From NCBI RefSeq assembly GCF_001747095.1, contig NZ_MDGP01000001.1:3021001-3085000 (forward strand): a stretch of 64,000 bases of DNA, read 5' to 3'. Origin of the DNA: Roseivirga sp. 4D4 (GTDB lineage: Bacteria; Bacteroidota; Bacteroidia; Cytophagales; Cyclobacteriaceae). The notes under the pieces were generated by a model. The model saw only the letters and a list, made by a program, of their open reading frames with translations, was not told the origin of the DNA and did no database searches. Below, piece by piece: positions 47,347 to 56,257 of this stretch (position 1 is its first letter; each line of letters opens with the position of its first letter). A program made the position numbers and the translations under genes.

Positions 47347-48327
47347 TTATTCAGAGAAGAATAAAATGTCATCCGCTTGAGGATTTATGAACTCATGCTC
47401 TAAAGTTCTTTTCAGTCCTTCTTCTAAAGAATAAGGTGCTTTAAATGTAGCATGAACCTTGGTTGCATCAAATTGTGTAGTTGCGCAGAATTTTTTAACC
47501 CTTACTGATGAAATTGAAAGTTTTCTTCTTGAAAGAAATGCCAGTAAATCAAAACCATAACCACCTAACATCCCCAACCAATAAGGCACTCTAATTTCTG
47601 GCAATTCTAGATTCATTTGTTTGTCAATTACACCTAACAGTTCTGTCATGGTAAAATCTGGTGTGTCTATGTAGTTGAAAACTTGATATCCAGTCTCCGT
47701 TCGTTCCAATCTATTTTTAATAAAAGCCACAACATTACCGACATAAGCCATAGACTTCTTATTTTGACCTTTTCCAATCATTAGAAATCTTCCCGAACAT
47801 ATTTGTTTTAATAGATTATAGACATTCCCTCTGTTACGCTCACCAAATATCACGGTAGGCCGGATAATTGTTACAGACTTGTCTGCCGGGTTTTGATCAT
47901 ACCATTCTTTGATTACTTTTTCGGCTTCCCATTTACTTTTACCATAATGGTTAAATGGGTTTTGAACCTGTGTTTCATTAGGGTTATCACGATTCAGTCC
48001 ATAAATTGCCACTGAACTTGTGAAAATAAGGTTTTTAGCACCATACTTGTCCATAGAAGCAAGAACATTTTTGGTGCCTTGTACATTTACATCATAGTAT
48101 AATGAGGATGGTGAAACATCATCTCTATGTTCGGCTGCCAATAAAACTACAGTATCTTTGTTTTTAAGGAAACCATCCAATGCAACCGTATCAAGTACAT
48201 TCCCATTCACAGTAATGTCATTGTAGAATGGACTAGAGTTTTTATCAAAATTTTTGGGGTTCTTGGTCTCTATCTCTTTAAGTAAAAAGCTACCAACGAA
48301 ACCAGATCCACCTATTACACCTATCAT
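47347..48327 (-). CDS. NAD-dependent epimerase/reductase (WbpV-like SDR)
   Basis: The 326-residue extended SDR has VIGGSGFVGSFLL, IFTSSVAIYG, the catalytic NHYGKSKWEAEKV (YxxxK) and IIRPTVIFG. In O-antigen loci such SDRs next to a WecA/WbpL transferase often reduce UDP-4-keto-6-deoxy-GlcNAc to a deoxy amino sugar used by that transferase. The 4,6-dehydratase such a route would need is not visible here, so the function remains an inference from family and position. Its start overlaps a small upstream gene's stop by one base. Confidence 0.8.
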   Translation of the reverse strand: MIGVIGGSGFVGSFLLKEIETKNPKNFDKNSSPFYNDITVNGNVLDTVALDGFLKNKDTVVLLAAEHRDDVSPSSLYYDVNVQGTKNVLASMDKYGAKNLIFTSSVAIYGLNRDNPNETQVQNPFNHYGKSKWEAEKVIKEWYDQNPADKSVTIIRPTVIFGERNRGNVYNLLKQICSGRFLMIGKGQNKKSMAYVGNVVAFIKNRLERTETGYQVFNYIDTPDFTMTELLGVIDKQMNLELPEIRVPYWLGMLGGYGFDLLAFLSRRKLSISSVRVKKFCATTQFDATKVHATFKAPYSLEEGLKRTLEHEFINPQADDILFFSE

Positions 48328-48536
48328 TATTTCACTTTGTATTTTGCCCTAAGAATGTTACAGGATAAAATAACAACATCCCTTTTTCTAAGCTGACCAA
48401 CTGCAATTGATTGATGATAAGATAGAGTATAGGACGTGAGCTCTTTATACCCGTTTACCAAAGCGAGTGAATTTTTAAAATCATATTTTCGGAAGGTAGA
48501 ATTAGTAACTTCATGAATAATATAAATTTCAGCCAT
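48327..48536 (-). CDS. small hypothetical protein
   Basis: This 69-residue open frame ends in a TAATG overlap with the next gene, the same one-base coupling used elsewhere in this operon, and fills a gap that would otherwise be about 300 bases. It has no signal peptide, membrane helix or motif that I recognise. It is basic at the C terminus and could be a remnant of a larger gene. Existence as a translated gene is uncertain. Confidence 0.4.
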   Translation of the reverse strand: MAEIYIIHEVTNSTFRKYDFKNSLALVNGYKELTSYTLSYHQSIAVGQLRKRDVVILSCNILRAKYKVK

Positions 48537-48635
48537 CCTTTAATTAAAAAATGATTTGACCTACCGCTCACTAAGCTTTTGATTAAATAAGTCATCTGAA
48601 CTATATACCATATATTATCTAAAAATAATCAAAGA

Positions 48636-49769
48636 TCATCGGACTAATTTACTTTCAAACAAATTTACAAACTCTCTACATTGATTATCCCTTTGAAAGT
48701 CATTTTTTAGGTTGGCAATCTCATTAGTAAAGCTTCTATAGTACTTTTCATCACTGGCCATACGAAGAACTGTGTTGCTTATCTCATTGACATCCAGATT
48801 TCTAAACTCTATACCAATACTATATTTTTTTACAAATTCACTCGCTTCGCTAACAGGTGTAATAACGGACGGAATACCTACACCAATATACTCATAGACC
48901 TTTACAGGAAAAGCGTCTTGGGAAATTCTCCCATCTATACGGAAAGATAAACCAACATGACAACTAGCAATCGTAACCATAATTTGATCATGAGGAATTC
49001 TACCTAAGTATGACACATTAGGTAACTCACATTGGTTGACCAGTTTTTCCTGTGCCCCTGAGCCAATGATCAAAAAAGCGATACCTTCATGCTCTTTTAG
49101 CCTTTCAGCCACGGCTAACAAGAGTTCTATGTTCTGAAACTTTCCCAAATTTCCATGAAAAACTGCAGTGAATTTTTTTCGCTTAGCAGGCCACAAGAAC
49201 CCTTCCGGTATTACATATCCATTCCTGAGCAAGACTACTTTCTCAGCAGTTCCGACTTTTTGGATGATGTTATCGACCAATCCCTGAGTGGCCCCGGTAA
49301 CAATGGCAGCTTTTTTATAGCTCGCTGTGGTTCTCCCGTCAATAAATCTGTAGATCGGGTTGGTCTCCTTGATGAGCCCCTGTTCTTTAAAAATCCTGGG
49401 ATAATCGTCTCTTATGTCCAATACATAAGGTTTTCCTTTCAAACGAATCAGCGTAATGGCGATAAGCCCCATGAAAAAGGGTGGGCTCGTGACAATGTAA
49501 GCATCTGACTTTCTGAAAAAAGAACGGATCCCGATTTCAATCCCAAAGAGAATTTCAGCCAATAACCGAACTGCAAAGCCCTGGCTGTTTTTTGGCCCCT
49601 GAAAAAAAGTACAAGCCACCTTATACTTCTCTACCCCTTTAGAGGCTTTTGTGGTAATAATTTTTACATCATGTCCCGCATCGATCAAGGCGTCTACCCA
49701 TGGGGCCATCCTGACTGCAGCAGCTAGGCTCATCGGGTAAAACTCGCTGGTTACTACCGTTATTCTCAT
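48636..49769 (-). CDS. glycosyltransferase family 4 (WbuB-like)
   Basis: From the ATG at 49769 it has 377 residues starting MRITVVTSEFYPMSLAAAVRMAPW. An ATG at 49793 would overlap the aminotransferase gene and add eight residues. GT-B features are YVLDIRDDYP, FHGNLGKFQNIELLL and the donor-site segment DAFPVKVYEYIGVGIP. WbuB-type enzymes add the second N-acetyl-sugar to a carrier-linked sugar. The gene lies one base after the WbpE-like gene and probably uses a sugar made by the upstream trio. Confidence 0.88.
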   Translation of the reverse strand: MRITVVTSEFYPMSLAAAVRMAPWVDALIDAGHDVKIITTKASKGVEKYKVACTFFQGPKNSQGFAVRLLAEILFGIEIGIRSFFRKSDAYIVTSPPFFMGLIAITLIRLKGKPYVLDIRDDYPRIFKEQGLIKETNPIYRFIDGRTTASYKKAAIVTGATQGLVDNIIQKVGTAEKVVLLRNGYVIPEGFLWPAKRKKFTAVFHGNLGKFQNIELLLAVAERLKEHEGIAFLIIGSGAQEKLVNQCELPNVSYLGRIPHDQIMVTIASCHVGLSFRIDGRISQDAFPVKVYEYIGVGIPSVITPVSEASEFVKKYSIGIEFRNLDVNEISNTVLRMASDEKYYRSFTNEIANLKNDFQRDNQCREFVNLFESKLVR

Positions 49770-49770
49770 T

Positions 49771-50877
49771 TTATTTGTTAAAGAAAGCTGCAATCTGTTC
49801 CACTATGTAGGCTTGGTGGTCATCAGGCAGCTCTGGGTAAATAGGAATTGAGAGTATTGTATTCTGGTTTTGATAAGCCACAGGGAAATTTTCCGGTGTG
49901 TAACCATATTTTTCATACGGCTTTAGCAAGGGCAAGATGGTTGGGTAGTGTAGAACTGTTGGCACCCCTTTTGAGGCTAAGAAGGATTTCAGTTCATCTC
50001 TGCGATCTGTCCTAATCACATATAAATGATAACTGTGTTTGCTGTTGGGTCTTACTTTTGGAATAACGAGCCCATCAATACCTCCCAACAACTTATCGTA
50101 GCGATTTGCGCAGTCTCTTCTGGCTTGGGTCCAGTCAAGAATATGATTGAGTTTAACAGCAAGTATAGCTGCTTGAAGTGTGTCCAATCGGCTATTAATC
50201 CCCTCCATTTTGTGTTGGTGCTTAATTAATGCTCCATGATTGGCAAACATTCTCATGTTTTCAGCCAACTCATCATCATTGGTAATAATGGCACCTGCAT
50301 CGCCATATGCTCCCAGGTTTTTACCAGGATAGAAGCTGAAAGTGGCCACATCTCCAATCAACCCAGCCCGGGTGCCCCGATATTCAGAAAAATGTGCCTG
50401 AGCAGTATCTTCGAGTACCTTAAGCTTATGTTTTTTAGCAATGGCCATAATTCGGTCCATATCACATACCTGCCCGTAGATGTGTACCGGAATGATGGCC
50501 TTGGTGCGTTCCGTGATCTTTTCCTCGATCTTTTCAGGGTCGATGGTGAAGTAGTCTGGTTCAACATCTACAAAAACAGGCTTAGCACCAGTCTGACTAA
50601 TGGTCTCAGAAGTTGAAATCCAGCTATGAGCTGTGGTAATTACTTCATCTCCATCCCCAATACCAATCATTCTAAGGGCTATGTATATGGCATCGGTACC
50701 ATTGGCTACCGCTACACAATGCTTTACGCCATACTTCTCTGCAAACTTGGCCTGAAATTCGCGAACGATAGGACCACCGATGAAAGCTGTGTTATCAATG
50801 ACTGATTTGATAGCAGCATCTATATCTGCTTTGATACTATCATATTGAGCTTTCAGGTCTACAAATGAAATTTCCAT
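49771..50877 (-). CDS. DegT/DnrJ/EryC1 sugar aminotransferase (WbpE-like)
   Basis: The 368-residue PLP enzyme has the cofactor Lys at residue 186 in SFYPGKNLGAYGDAG. VANGTDAIYIAL, VHIYGQVCDMD and EDTAQAH are further family motifs. The family adds an amino group to keto nucleotide sugars. With the Gfo/Idh dehydrogenase and hexapeptide acetyltransferase directly upstream, it matches WbpE in UDP-2,3-diacetamido-2,3-dideoxy-glucuronate synthesis. It overlaps the acetyltransferase gene by one base. Confidence 0.93.
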   Translation of the reverse strand: MEISFVDLKAQYDSIKADIDAAIKSVIDNTAFIGGPIVREFQAKFAEKYGVKHCVAVANGTDAIYIALRMIGIGDGDEVITTAHSWISTSETISQTGAKPVFVDVEPDYFTIDPEKIEEKITERTKAIIPVHIYGQVCDMDRIMAIAKKHKLKVLEDTAQAHFSEYRGTRAGLIGDVATFSFYPGKNLGAYGDAGAIITNDDELAENMRMFANHGALIKHQHKMEGINSRLDTLQAAILAVKLNHILDWTQARRDCANRYDKLLGGIDGLVIPKVRPNSKHSYHLYVIRTDRRDELKSFLASKGVPTVLHYPTILPLLKPYEKYGYTPENFPVAYQNQNTILSIPIYPELPDDHQAYIVEQIAAFFNK

Positions 50878-51332
50878 TATAATTTTCGAATAAGTTTGGC
50901 AGGGTTTCCTGCATAAATTCCTTTGGTAGTGATGTCTTTGGTTACTACCGCTCCTGCTCCAATCACTGTTCCTTCACAGATAGTTACCGGTAACACAGTA
51001 GCATTAGAGCCAATCGAGACGTTATCTCTAATTTCAGTAGATCTCCATTTGGAAGTATCGCCCCCAGCAGGACGACCTGATTGAAAAAGGTCGTTGATAA
51101 ACATCACTCCATGCCCTATAAAGCAATTGGCGCCAATATTAACAAATTCACAAACAAATGTATGGGATTGAATTTTTGTTTTTTCGCCAACACTCACGTT
51201 TTTCTGAATCTCTGTGAAGGGCCCTACAAAGACATGATCTGCCAATTTACACCCATAGATATTTACGGGCTCTACTACAGTGACTGACTCACCGTAATCT
51301 ACGTCTACGATCTGATGTTTAATAACTCTCAT
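50877..51332 (-). CDS. hexapeptide-repeat N-acetyltransferase (WbpD-like)
   Basis: The 151-residue protein is a left-handed beta-helix acyltransferase. Imperfect hexapeptide repeats run from about residue 25 to 140, with FVGPFTEIQKNV and VIGAGAVVTKDI. GHGVMFINDLFQSGRP carries the likely catalytic His. It is the size of WbpD, which acetylates the 3-amino group of UDP-GlcNAc3NA. Gene order with WbpB- and WbpE-like enzymes supports this role. Acyl donor is assumed to be acetyl-CoA. Confidence 0.9.
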   Translation of the reverse strand: MRVIKHQIVDVDYGESVTVVEPVNIYGCKLADHVFVGPFTEIQKNVSVGEKTKIQSHTFVCEFVNIGANCFIGHGVMFINDLFQSGRPAGGDTSKWRSTEIRDNVSIGSNATVLPVTICEGTVIGAGAVVTKDITTKGIYAGNPAKLIRKL

Positions 51333-51342
51333 AATTCAGAGC

Positions 51343-52362
51343 TCATAGTTTGTGGAATTCCTTCTTCTTAGAGTAGATTTTGTCAATTATCTCCACAGTC
51401 TTAAGCCCTTCAAAAGCACTTGTAGAAATTTGCCCTCCTTGGGTCAGCACATTTACCAAGTTCTCATACACTTTGTCGTGGTTACTCATAGAACCTTGGT
51501 AGTTACCGTAATTATTGGCTGTATTACCTTCTGGAAGACCCTTAATCTCAATCCCATCAATATTCTGATATTCCAGCTCATTGAGATATTGCCCCCCAAT
51601 TTTAACCGTACCCTTTTCACCGAAAATGGTTAATGATCCCTCCATATTCTTGCCATAACTGTTCACAGTATAATTGATGGTTCCAATGGCCCCGTTATAA
51701 AACTGCATAATGACCACTCCCGTATCTTCGAAATCGATAATGCCTTGGTGCACAAAGTTCTGAAAATAGGCTTCCACATTTTTAACATCGCCAACCAGCC
51801 AAAATAGCAAGTCTATAAAATGACTGAATTGTGTAAATAAAGTACCGCCATCAAGATCTGAACTCCCTTTCCATGAATTATGGTAATAGTCTTCGTTTCT
51901 ATTCCAAAAACAAGACAATTGTACTGAATTGATCTTTCCTAGTTTGCCTAGTTCAATCTGTTCCTTTACAGCCATCACCGGAGGATTAAAGCGATTTTGC
52001 TTGATAGCAAAAAGCCTACGGTTGTTCTTTTCGGCTGCGGTGATCATTTGACCGCAATCATAAACACTTATGGCCATGGGCTTTTCACATAACACATGAT
52101 AACCTTCATTCAAAGACTGAATTGAATGCTTGGCATGCAAGCCATTGGGTGAGCAAATGGAAATCACATCTACATCAGGCTTTGCATCAAGCAATGCCTC
52201 TATTGAACTAAAGGCAGTTGCGCCATAGGCCGCTGCTAGCTCCTCTGCCTTTTCGTTGACAATGTCGCATACCGCTACCAGTTTTCCGTAATTATTGATG
52301 TGTTTGGCATGTCTTAGGGCAATACGGCCACATCCTACTATTGCAAATTTTACTTCTTTCAT
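51343..52362 (-). CDS. Gfo/Idh/MocA oxidoreductase (WbpB-like)
   Basis: The 339-residue enzyme has VGCGRIALRHAKHI for NAD binding, ISICSPNGLHAKHS and HVLCEKPMAIS with the catalytic Lys-Pro. The C-terminal sheet domain includes GGTLFTQFSHFIDLL. WbpB oxidises C3 of UDP-GlcNAc-uronate to the 3-keto form used by the aminotransferase. The three genes are in adjacent order with gaps of 10 and minus 1 bases. No WbpA-type UDP-GlcNAc dehydrogenase is in the cluster. Confidence 0.92.
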   Translation of the reverse strand: MKEVKFAIVGCGRIALRHAKHINNYGKLVAVCDIVNEKAEELAAAYGATAFSSIEALLDAKPDVDVISICSPNGLHAKHSIQSLNEGYHVLCEKPMAISVYDCGQMITAAEKNNRRLFAIKQNRFNPPVMAVKEQIELGKLGKINSVQLSCFWNRNEDYYHNSWKGSSDLDGGTLFTQFSHFIDLLFWLVGDVKNVEAYFQNFVHQGIIDFEDTGVVIMQFYNGAIGTINYTVNSYGKNMEGSLTIFGEKGTVKIGGQYLNELEYQNIDGIEIKGLPEGNTANNYGNYQGSMSNHDKVYENLVNVLTQGGQISTSAFEGLKTVEIIDKIYSKKKEFHKL

Positions 52363-52369
52363 GTTGTCT

Positions 52370-54193
52370 TTAAAAATTTAGTCGGGCCCATCTTTCGGCA
52401 ATAAACACGCTAAAAATCTCTTTTTTTGAAATGATACTACTGTTATTAAGGTATTGATTGTAGCTATCTGTGAATCTGGAAGCATCAATGGCACCTATAT
52501 CGGCCAATGCCGATTCCTGTTTCAAACCCTTAAGATAGCCCTGAAAATCTTGTTTTAACCATAACTCCTCAGGTGTTTCAAAACCCTTTTTATCTTTACG
52601 CCATCTGATCTGGTCAGGCACGTAGGTCAGATGCTTTCGCATCATATACTTAGTCCATCCCTTACTGATTTTCAAGTGATCTGGGGTGTGCAAAAGTAAA
52701 TTTACCAGTCTATGGTCCATAAATGGTGCTCTGGACTCAATCGAATAGGCCATAGAGTTTCTATCCTCATAGGCAAAAAGCGAAGGCAGTGAGTAATTCG
52801 AAACATCCAGAATTTGTCTCTGGGTCATATTGCCCCTGCTACTGATGTCTTCATCAATACCGCTCAGCCTTAGGTAATCAACTCTTCGCTTGTTCAGAAA
52901 CGGAATGTAACGCTTAGCCACAGAGAGGTCAAACTGATTAAAAATGGTACCCTGTAGTACAGCGCTAAAGATGTTGGCAAAAAGAGGCAGAAACTTTCTT
53001 TCCTGTTTAAGTCGGCTTAGATAGAAAAAGTAGAACTTCAGGTAGCCTAGCAAAAGCTCGTCAGCCCCTTGTCCCGATAGAATCACCTTCAGGCCAAAAT
53101 TCTCCTTAATATGTTTAAAAATCAAATGGCTAGCCACAACGCTGGCCGTGGTGAAGGGCTCATCCTGGTGATAAATCGTCTTGTCTAAGTGTTCTAGAAA
53201 ATTTTGCGGATCGAGGGTGAATTTATAGTTCTTCAAATTGCCCTCTTGAGCAGCAATATCTATAAACTCCTCTTCGCTATACTTCTGTTCTTTTGAAATG
53301 ACAGAGAAAGTCCTCAATGATGGTGCTGACTTGTTCGCTAATAGAGAAACGACTGTAGAATCAAGCCCTCCACTCAATAGCGCACCAACTTCTACATCGC
53401 TCACCATTCTGAGTAAGACACTGTCATCCATGAGTGCCTTAAACTGGTCTATATAATCTGTCTCTGAAAGGTTCTCAATGGGTTTATAGTCCCAATAGGA
53501 CTCAAAATGTTCATGCCCGGACTGCAAATCGAGCTCCAATGAATTGGACTTTGGAAATTGCTTGATGTTCTCAAAGAAGGTGTTTTCCGAATAATCCCGG
53601 ATGCTTTGCTTTAGATAGCAGTATAAGGCGCTATGATCGGCCTTAAGTGATTTCTGATACTGTAAAAGCTGCTTGATCTCGCTGGCGAAATAAATACTGC
53701 TACCTACACGAGAAATATAAAGCGGTTTGATTCCGAACCTGTCTCTGGAAACGATTAGTTTATTCTGATTTTTATCTAGCAGAATAAAAGCCCACATACC
53801 GTTGAGCTTGTCAAAACCCTTTATCCCGTACTTTTTGTATATCCCAATGATTACCTCAGTATCAGTTTTAGTTCTAAAACTTACACCGTCTTTTACCAAT
53901 TCATCCAGCAGACTTTGGTAGTTAAAAATCTCACCATTGAATATGATCACATAATCGCCAATTTCAAGTGGTTGATTTCCATTGGCCGATAAGTCTATGA
54001 TGGATAGTCTTCGGTGACCCAAGTACAAATTGAACTCCTCTTTTTGGACATTACTCATCCTTGTATTGTAACAGTACTCTCCAGAAGCGTCAGGACCACG
54101 GTGTTCGATTACATCGACACTCTTTCTGAACAAACGGAGATTTTCATGAGAAAGCCCATTATCAATATCTACTGCAGCAAATATCCCGCACAT
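52370..54193 (-). CDS. asnB: asparagine synthase-like glutamine amidotransferase
   Basis: The 607-residue protein has an N-terminal class II amidotransferase domain starting MCGIFAAVD, with Cys2 as nucleophile. The C-terminal ATP-pyrophosphatase domain has ALLSGGLDSTVV near residue 270. It could make asparagine, but homologs inside O-antigen loci (WbpS type) amidate uronic acid sugars. Here it lies seven bases from the WbpB/D/E genes, so amidation of the diacetamido-uronic acid is the likelier job. A second such gene begins at the right edge. Confidence 0.9.
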   Translation of the reverse strand: MCGIFAAVDIDNGLSHENLRLFRKSVDVIEHRGPDASGEYCYNTRMSNVQKEEFNLYLGHRRLSIIDLSANGNQPLEIGDYVIIFNGEIFNYQSLLDELVKDGVSFRTKTDTEVIIGIYKKYGIKGFDKLNGMWAFILLDKNQNKLIVSRDRFGIKPLYISRVGSSIYFASEIKQLLQYQKSLKADHSALYCYLKQSIRDYSENTFFENIKQFPKSNSLELDLQSGHEHFESYWDYKPIENLSETDYIDQFKALMDDSVLLRMVSDVEVGALLSGGLDSTVVSLLANKSAPSLRTFSVISKEQKYSEEEFIDIAAQEGNLKNYKFTLDPQNFLEHLDKTIYHQDEPFTTASVVASHLIFKHIKENFGLKVILSGQGADELLLGYLKFYFFYLSRLKQERKFLPLFANIFSAVLQGTIFNQFDLSVAKRYIPFLNKRRVDYLRLSGIDEDISSRGNMTQRQILDVSNYSLPSLFAYEDRNSMAYSIESRAPFMDHRLVNLLLHTPDHLKISKGWTKYMMRKHLTYVPDQIRWRKDKKGFETPEELWLKQDFQGYLKGLKQESALADIGAIDASRFTDSYNQYLNNSSIISKKEIFSVFIAERWARLNF

Positions 54194-54197
54194 ATTC

Positions 54198-55181
54198 TTA
54201 GTTCATTAATGAGTGATAAATATCAATGAGCCCTTCCGTCAATTTTTGCTCATCTAATAACGAAACCAATTCCCTGCTGTTGTATTCCGAATAATCGAAC
54301 TCTTTAGCTTTTATCATAAGGTTTGCTAGTTCCTGTGGGTCATAGCCTTGTGATACAAAAGATCCTTTGAGTTTCGATATCCGCTCAGGAACATCACCCA
54401 CAGGAACACTTATGATAGGTGTATTTAAAGCCATAGCTTCTTTAATCACATTAGGAGATCCTTCTCTCAGAGATGTAAGTATCATACAATCACTGGCTCT
54501 CATATATTGAAGTAATTCCTCATGAGATTGGCCAAAGATTGTTTTCACAAAAAAGTCTTTTCGTTCATTGATAGCAACTGATGCTAAGGCTTGCTCAACC
54601 AACTGATAATTTTTATTCGGATTAGACGTGCTATTGGGGAATAGGATCATAAAACCAGGAGGAATTCCAAGTTTTTCCCTCATTGATGCCCTATCAGACT
54701 TCAAGAGTTTATCATACCTGTAAAGCTCCAAACCTGAAGGTATCACACTTGCATCCGATATCCATGGGATTTTTTTTAATAGATGCTTAGATACGACAAT
54801 TATCTTGTCGCTCACCGTTGACACTATTTTCCCAATGAGCATGAGTATTAGCCCTTTTTTTGTTTGTACGCCTTTTTCATTGACGATACCTTGAGCATCA
54901 TCTCCTCGATATGTTACAACCAGTTTCCCCTTCCGCCCAACTACCAGAAGCGCACTTTGAGCAAATTGTGCATGAAATATATCTGGTTTAAAAGTTTTTA
55001 TGGTTGACTTAATCTTTCGCCTATGTATCCAGTAATTTTTTAAGCTTCCTCCTCCTCTAAACGAATAGATTTCTATATTTACCCCATTCTTCTTTAAATA
55101 ATCAAATTGGCGCTTTACAAATAGTCCAGAATTTGGATGCTCATCACTTGGCCACTCAGAACTAATCATCAATACCCTCAT
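54198..55181 (-). CDS. glycosyltransferase family 4
   Basis: The 327-residue protein has the GT4 pattern. It starts MRVLMISSEWPSDEHPNSGLFVKRQ and has VTYRGDDAQG and LFPNSTSNPNKNYQLVEQAL. LREGSPNVIKEAMALNTPII is the donor acidic motif (E-x7-E). It probably adds one sugar of the repeat unit. It sits four bases before the amidotransferase gene and overlaps the next upstream GT4 by four bases (ATGA). Confidence 0.9.
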   Translation of the reverse strand: MRVLMISSEWPSDEHPNSGLFVKRQFDYLKKNGVNIEIYSFRGGGSLKNYWIHRRKIKSTIKTFKPDIFHAQFAQSALLVVGRKGKLVVTYRGDDAQGIVNEKGVQTKKGLILMLIGKIVSTVSDKIIVVSKHLLKKIPWISDASVIPSGLELYRYDKLLKSDRASMREKLGIPPGFMILFPNSTSNPNKNYQLVEQALASVAINERKDFFVKTIFGQSHEELLQYMRASDCMILTSLREGSPNVIKEAMALNTPIISVPVGDVPERISKLKGSFVSQGYDPQELANLMIKAKEFDYSEYNSRELVSLLDEQKLTEGLIDIYHSLMN

Positions 55182-56257
55182 GCCGTCCGTAAAAGTGACT
55201 TTAGTGTTTTGTAGTTATTGACCGAGGAAAATATCTCGGTTGCCTTTTTTCTGTTCATAGCACCAATCAACTGCAACTTATCCTGAGACATTTTCATGGC
55301 ATTTTTTATTGCCTTGCTTATCGTATTGGCATCTTGATAATCACAAAGTAGTTCCTTTTGGTCATCCAGAATACCGGGGAGATCTGACACTTTAGTAGCG
55401 ATGATCGGCTTTGACATTGCCATGCCTTCACACACAGCATTCGGTAAGCCCTCGTACTCGCTAAATAGTCCGATTACCGTAGCTGACGCAATGACTGATT
55501 TCACATCCGTTACTGCTGGTTGGAAATAAAAAACTTCCTCTAATCCGTATGTTTCAATGAGCTTCTGCCCTTCTTGCATTGATTGATCACCAGAATCATC
55601 TCCATACCATGATATTTTAAGGTTTTGCCTGAAACTTTCATTCAGAATGTTCACAGCTTCTATCAATCCCTTTAGATTCTTTAACCTTCTGTGGCTTGAC
55701 AAAACAATCATATGAAATACATCTTGTCCATGCACCTCAGTTTTATCAGCCCAATAATCAAGGTCCAAAGAGTTGTAGATTACCTTTTTTTTGGTAGGCG
55801 GCAAAAATGGAACAGACTCTGAAATGAAGTCCATGTTTGCGAATGAATTTGTGCACACGTAATTAGCCAAAAGGTAGGCCATCCGATAAAGTCGGGACTT
55901 AATGCTTTTTTGTGCACTTGGTTTTGCACTCCTCTCGTTTACTATCAGTTTGTACCCGCCAAGAGGTTTCAGTAAACAGCCCAACACGGAGGGACCTGGT
56001 AAGTAAGCTACAACCCAATCTGGCCTGGTTGATTTAAATAACTTTCCGAAAGACTTTAACCTCGCAAAATAGTTTGACTCATAAAGCCTGTAGTGATCAA
56101 TACCTAACTGGGTTATCTCGCCTAAATAAAACTCGGAATTATAGTACCATGCTATCGCAACGTCAAAATCGTCTGCTTTGAGTGCCTTAGCCAAGGTCAT
56201 AATCTGACGTTGGGCCCCTCCCGATCCCATGTTGTCTATAATTAGCAGAACCTTCAT
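55178..56257 (-). CDS. glycosyltransferase family 4
   Basis: The 359-residue GT-B protein begins VLLIIDNMGSGGAQRQIMTLAKAL and carries IVLSSHRRLKNLKGLIEAV. FSEYEGLPNAVCEGMAMSKPIIATKVSD gives the donor-site acids. The GSGGAQRQ loop is typical of polysaccharide GT4 enzymes. It is likely another repeat-unit transferase. Its stop overlaps the downstream GT4 start by four bases and its start overlaps the upstream membrane gene by one, so all three are translationally coupled. Confidence 0.9.
   Translation of the reverse strand: MKVLLIIDNMGSGGAQRQIMTLAKALKADDFDVAIAWYYNSEFYLGEITQLGIDHYRLYESNYFARLKSFGKLFKSTRPDWVVAYLPGPSVLGCLLKPLGGYKLIVNERSAKPSAQKSIKSRLYRMAYLLANYVCTNSFANMDFISESVPFLPPTKKKVIYNSLDLDYWADKTEVHGQDVFHMIVLSSHRRLKNLKGLIEAVNILNESFRQNLKISWYGDDSGDQSMQEGQKLIETYGLEEVFYFQPAVTDVKSVIASATVIGLFSEYEGLPNAVCEGMAMSKPIIATKVSDLPGILDDQKELLCDYQDANTISKAIKNAMKMSQDKLQLIGAMNRKKATEIFSSVNNYKTLKSLLRTA

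Noticed and set aside
50236..50616. 126-codon open frame antisense to the aminotransferase gene
   Set aside because: The aminotransferase on the other strand carries complete catalytic motifs, and the antisense product has none.
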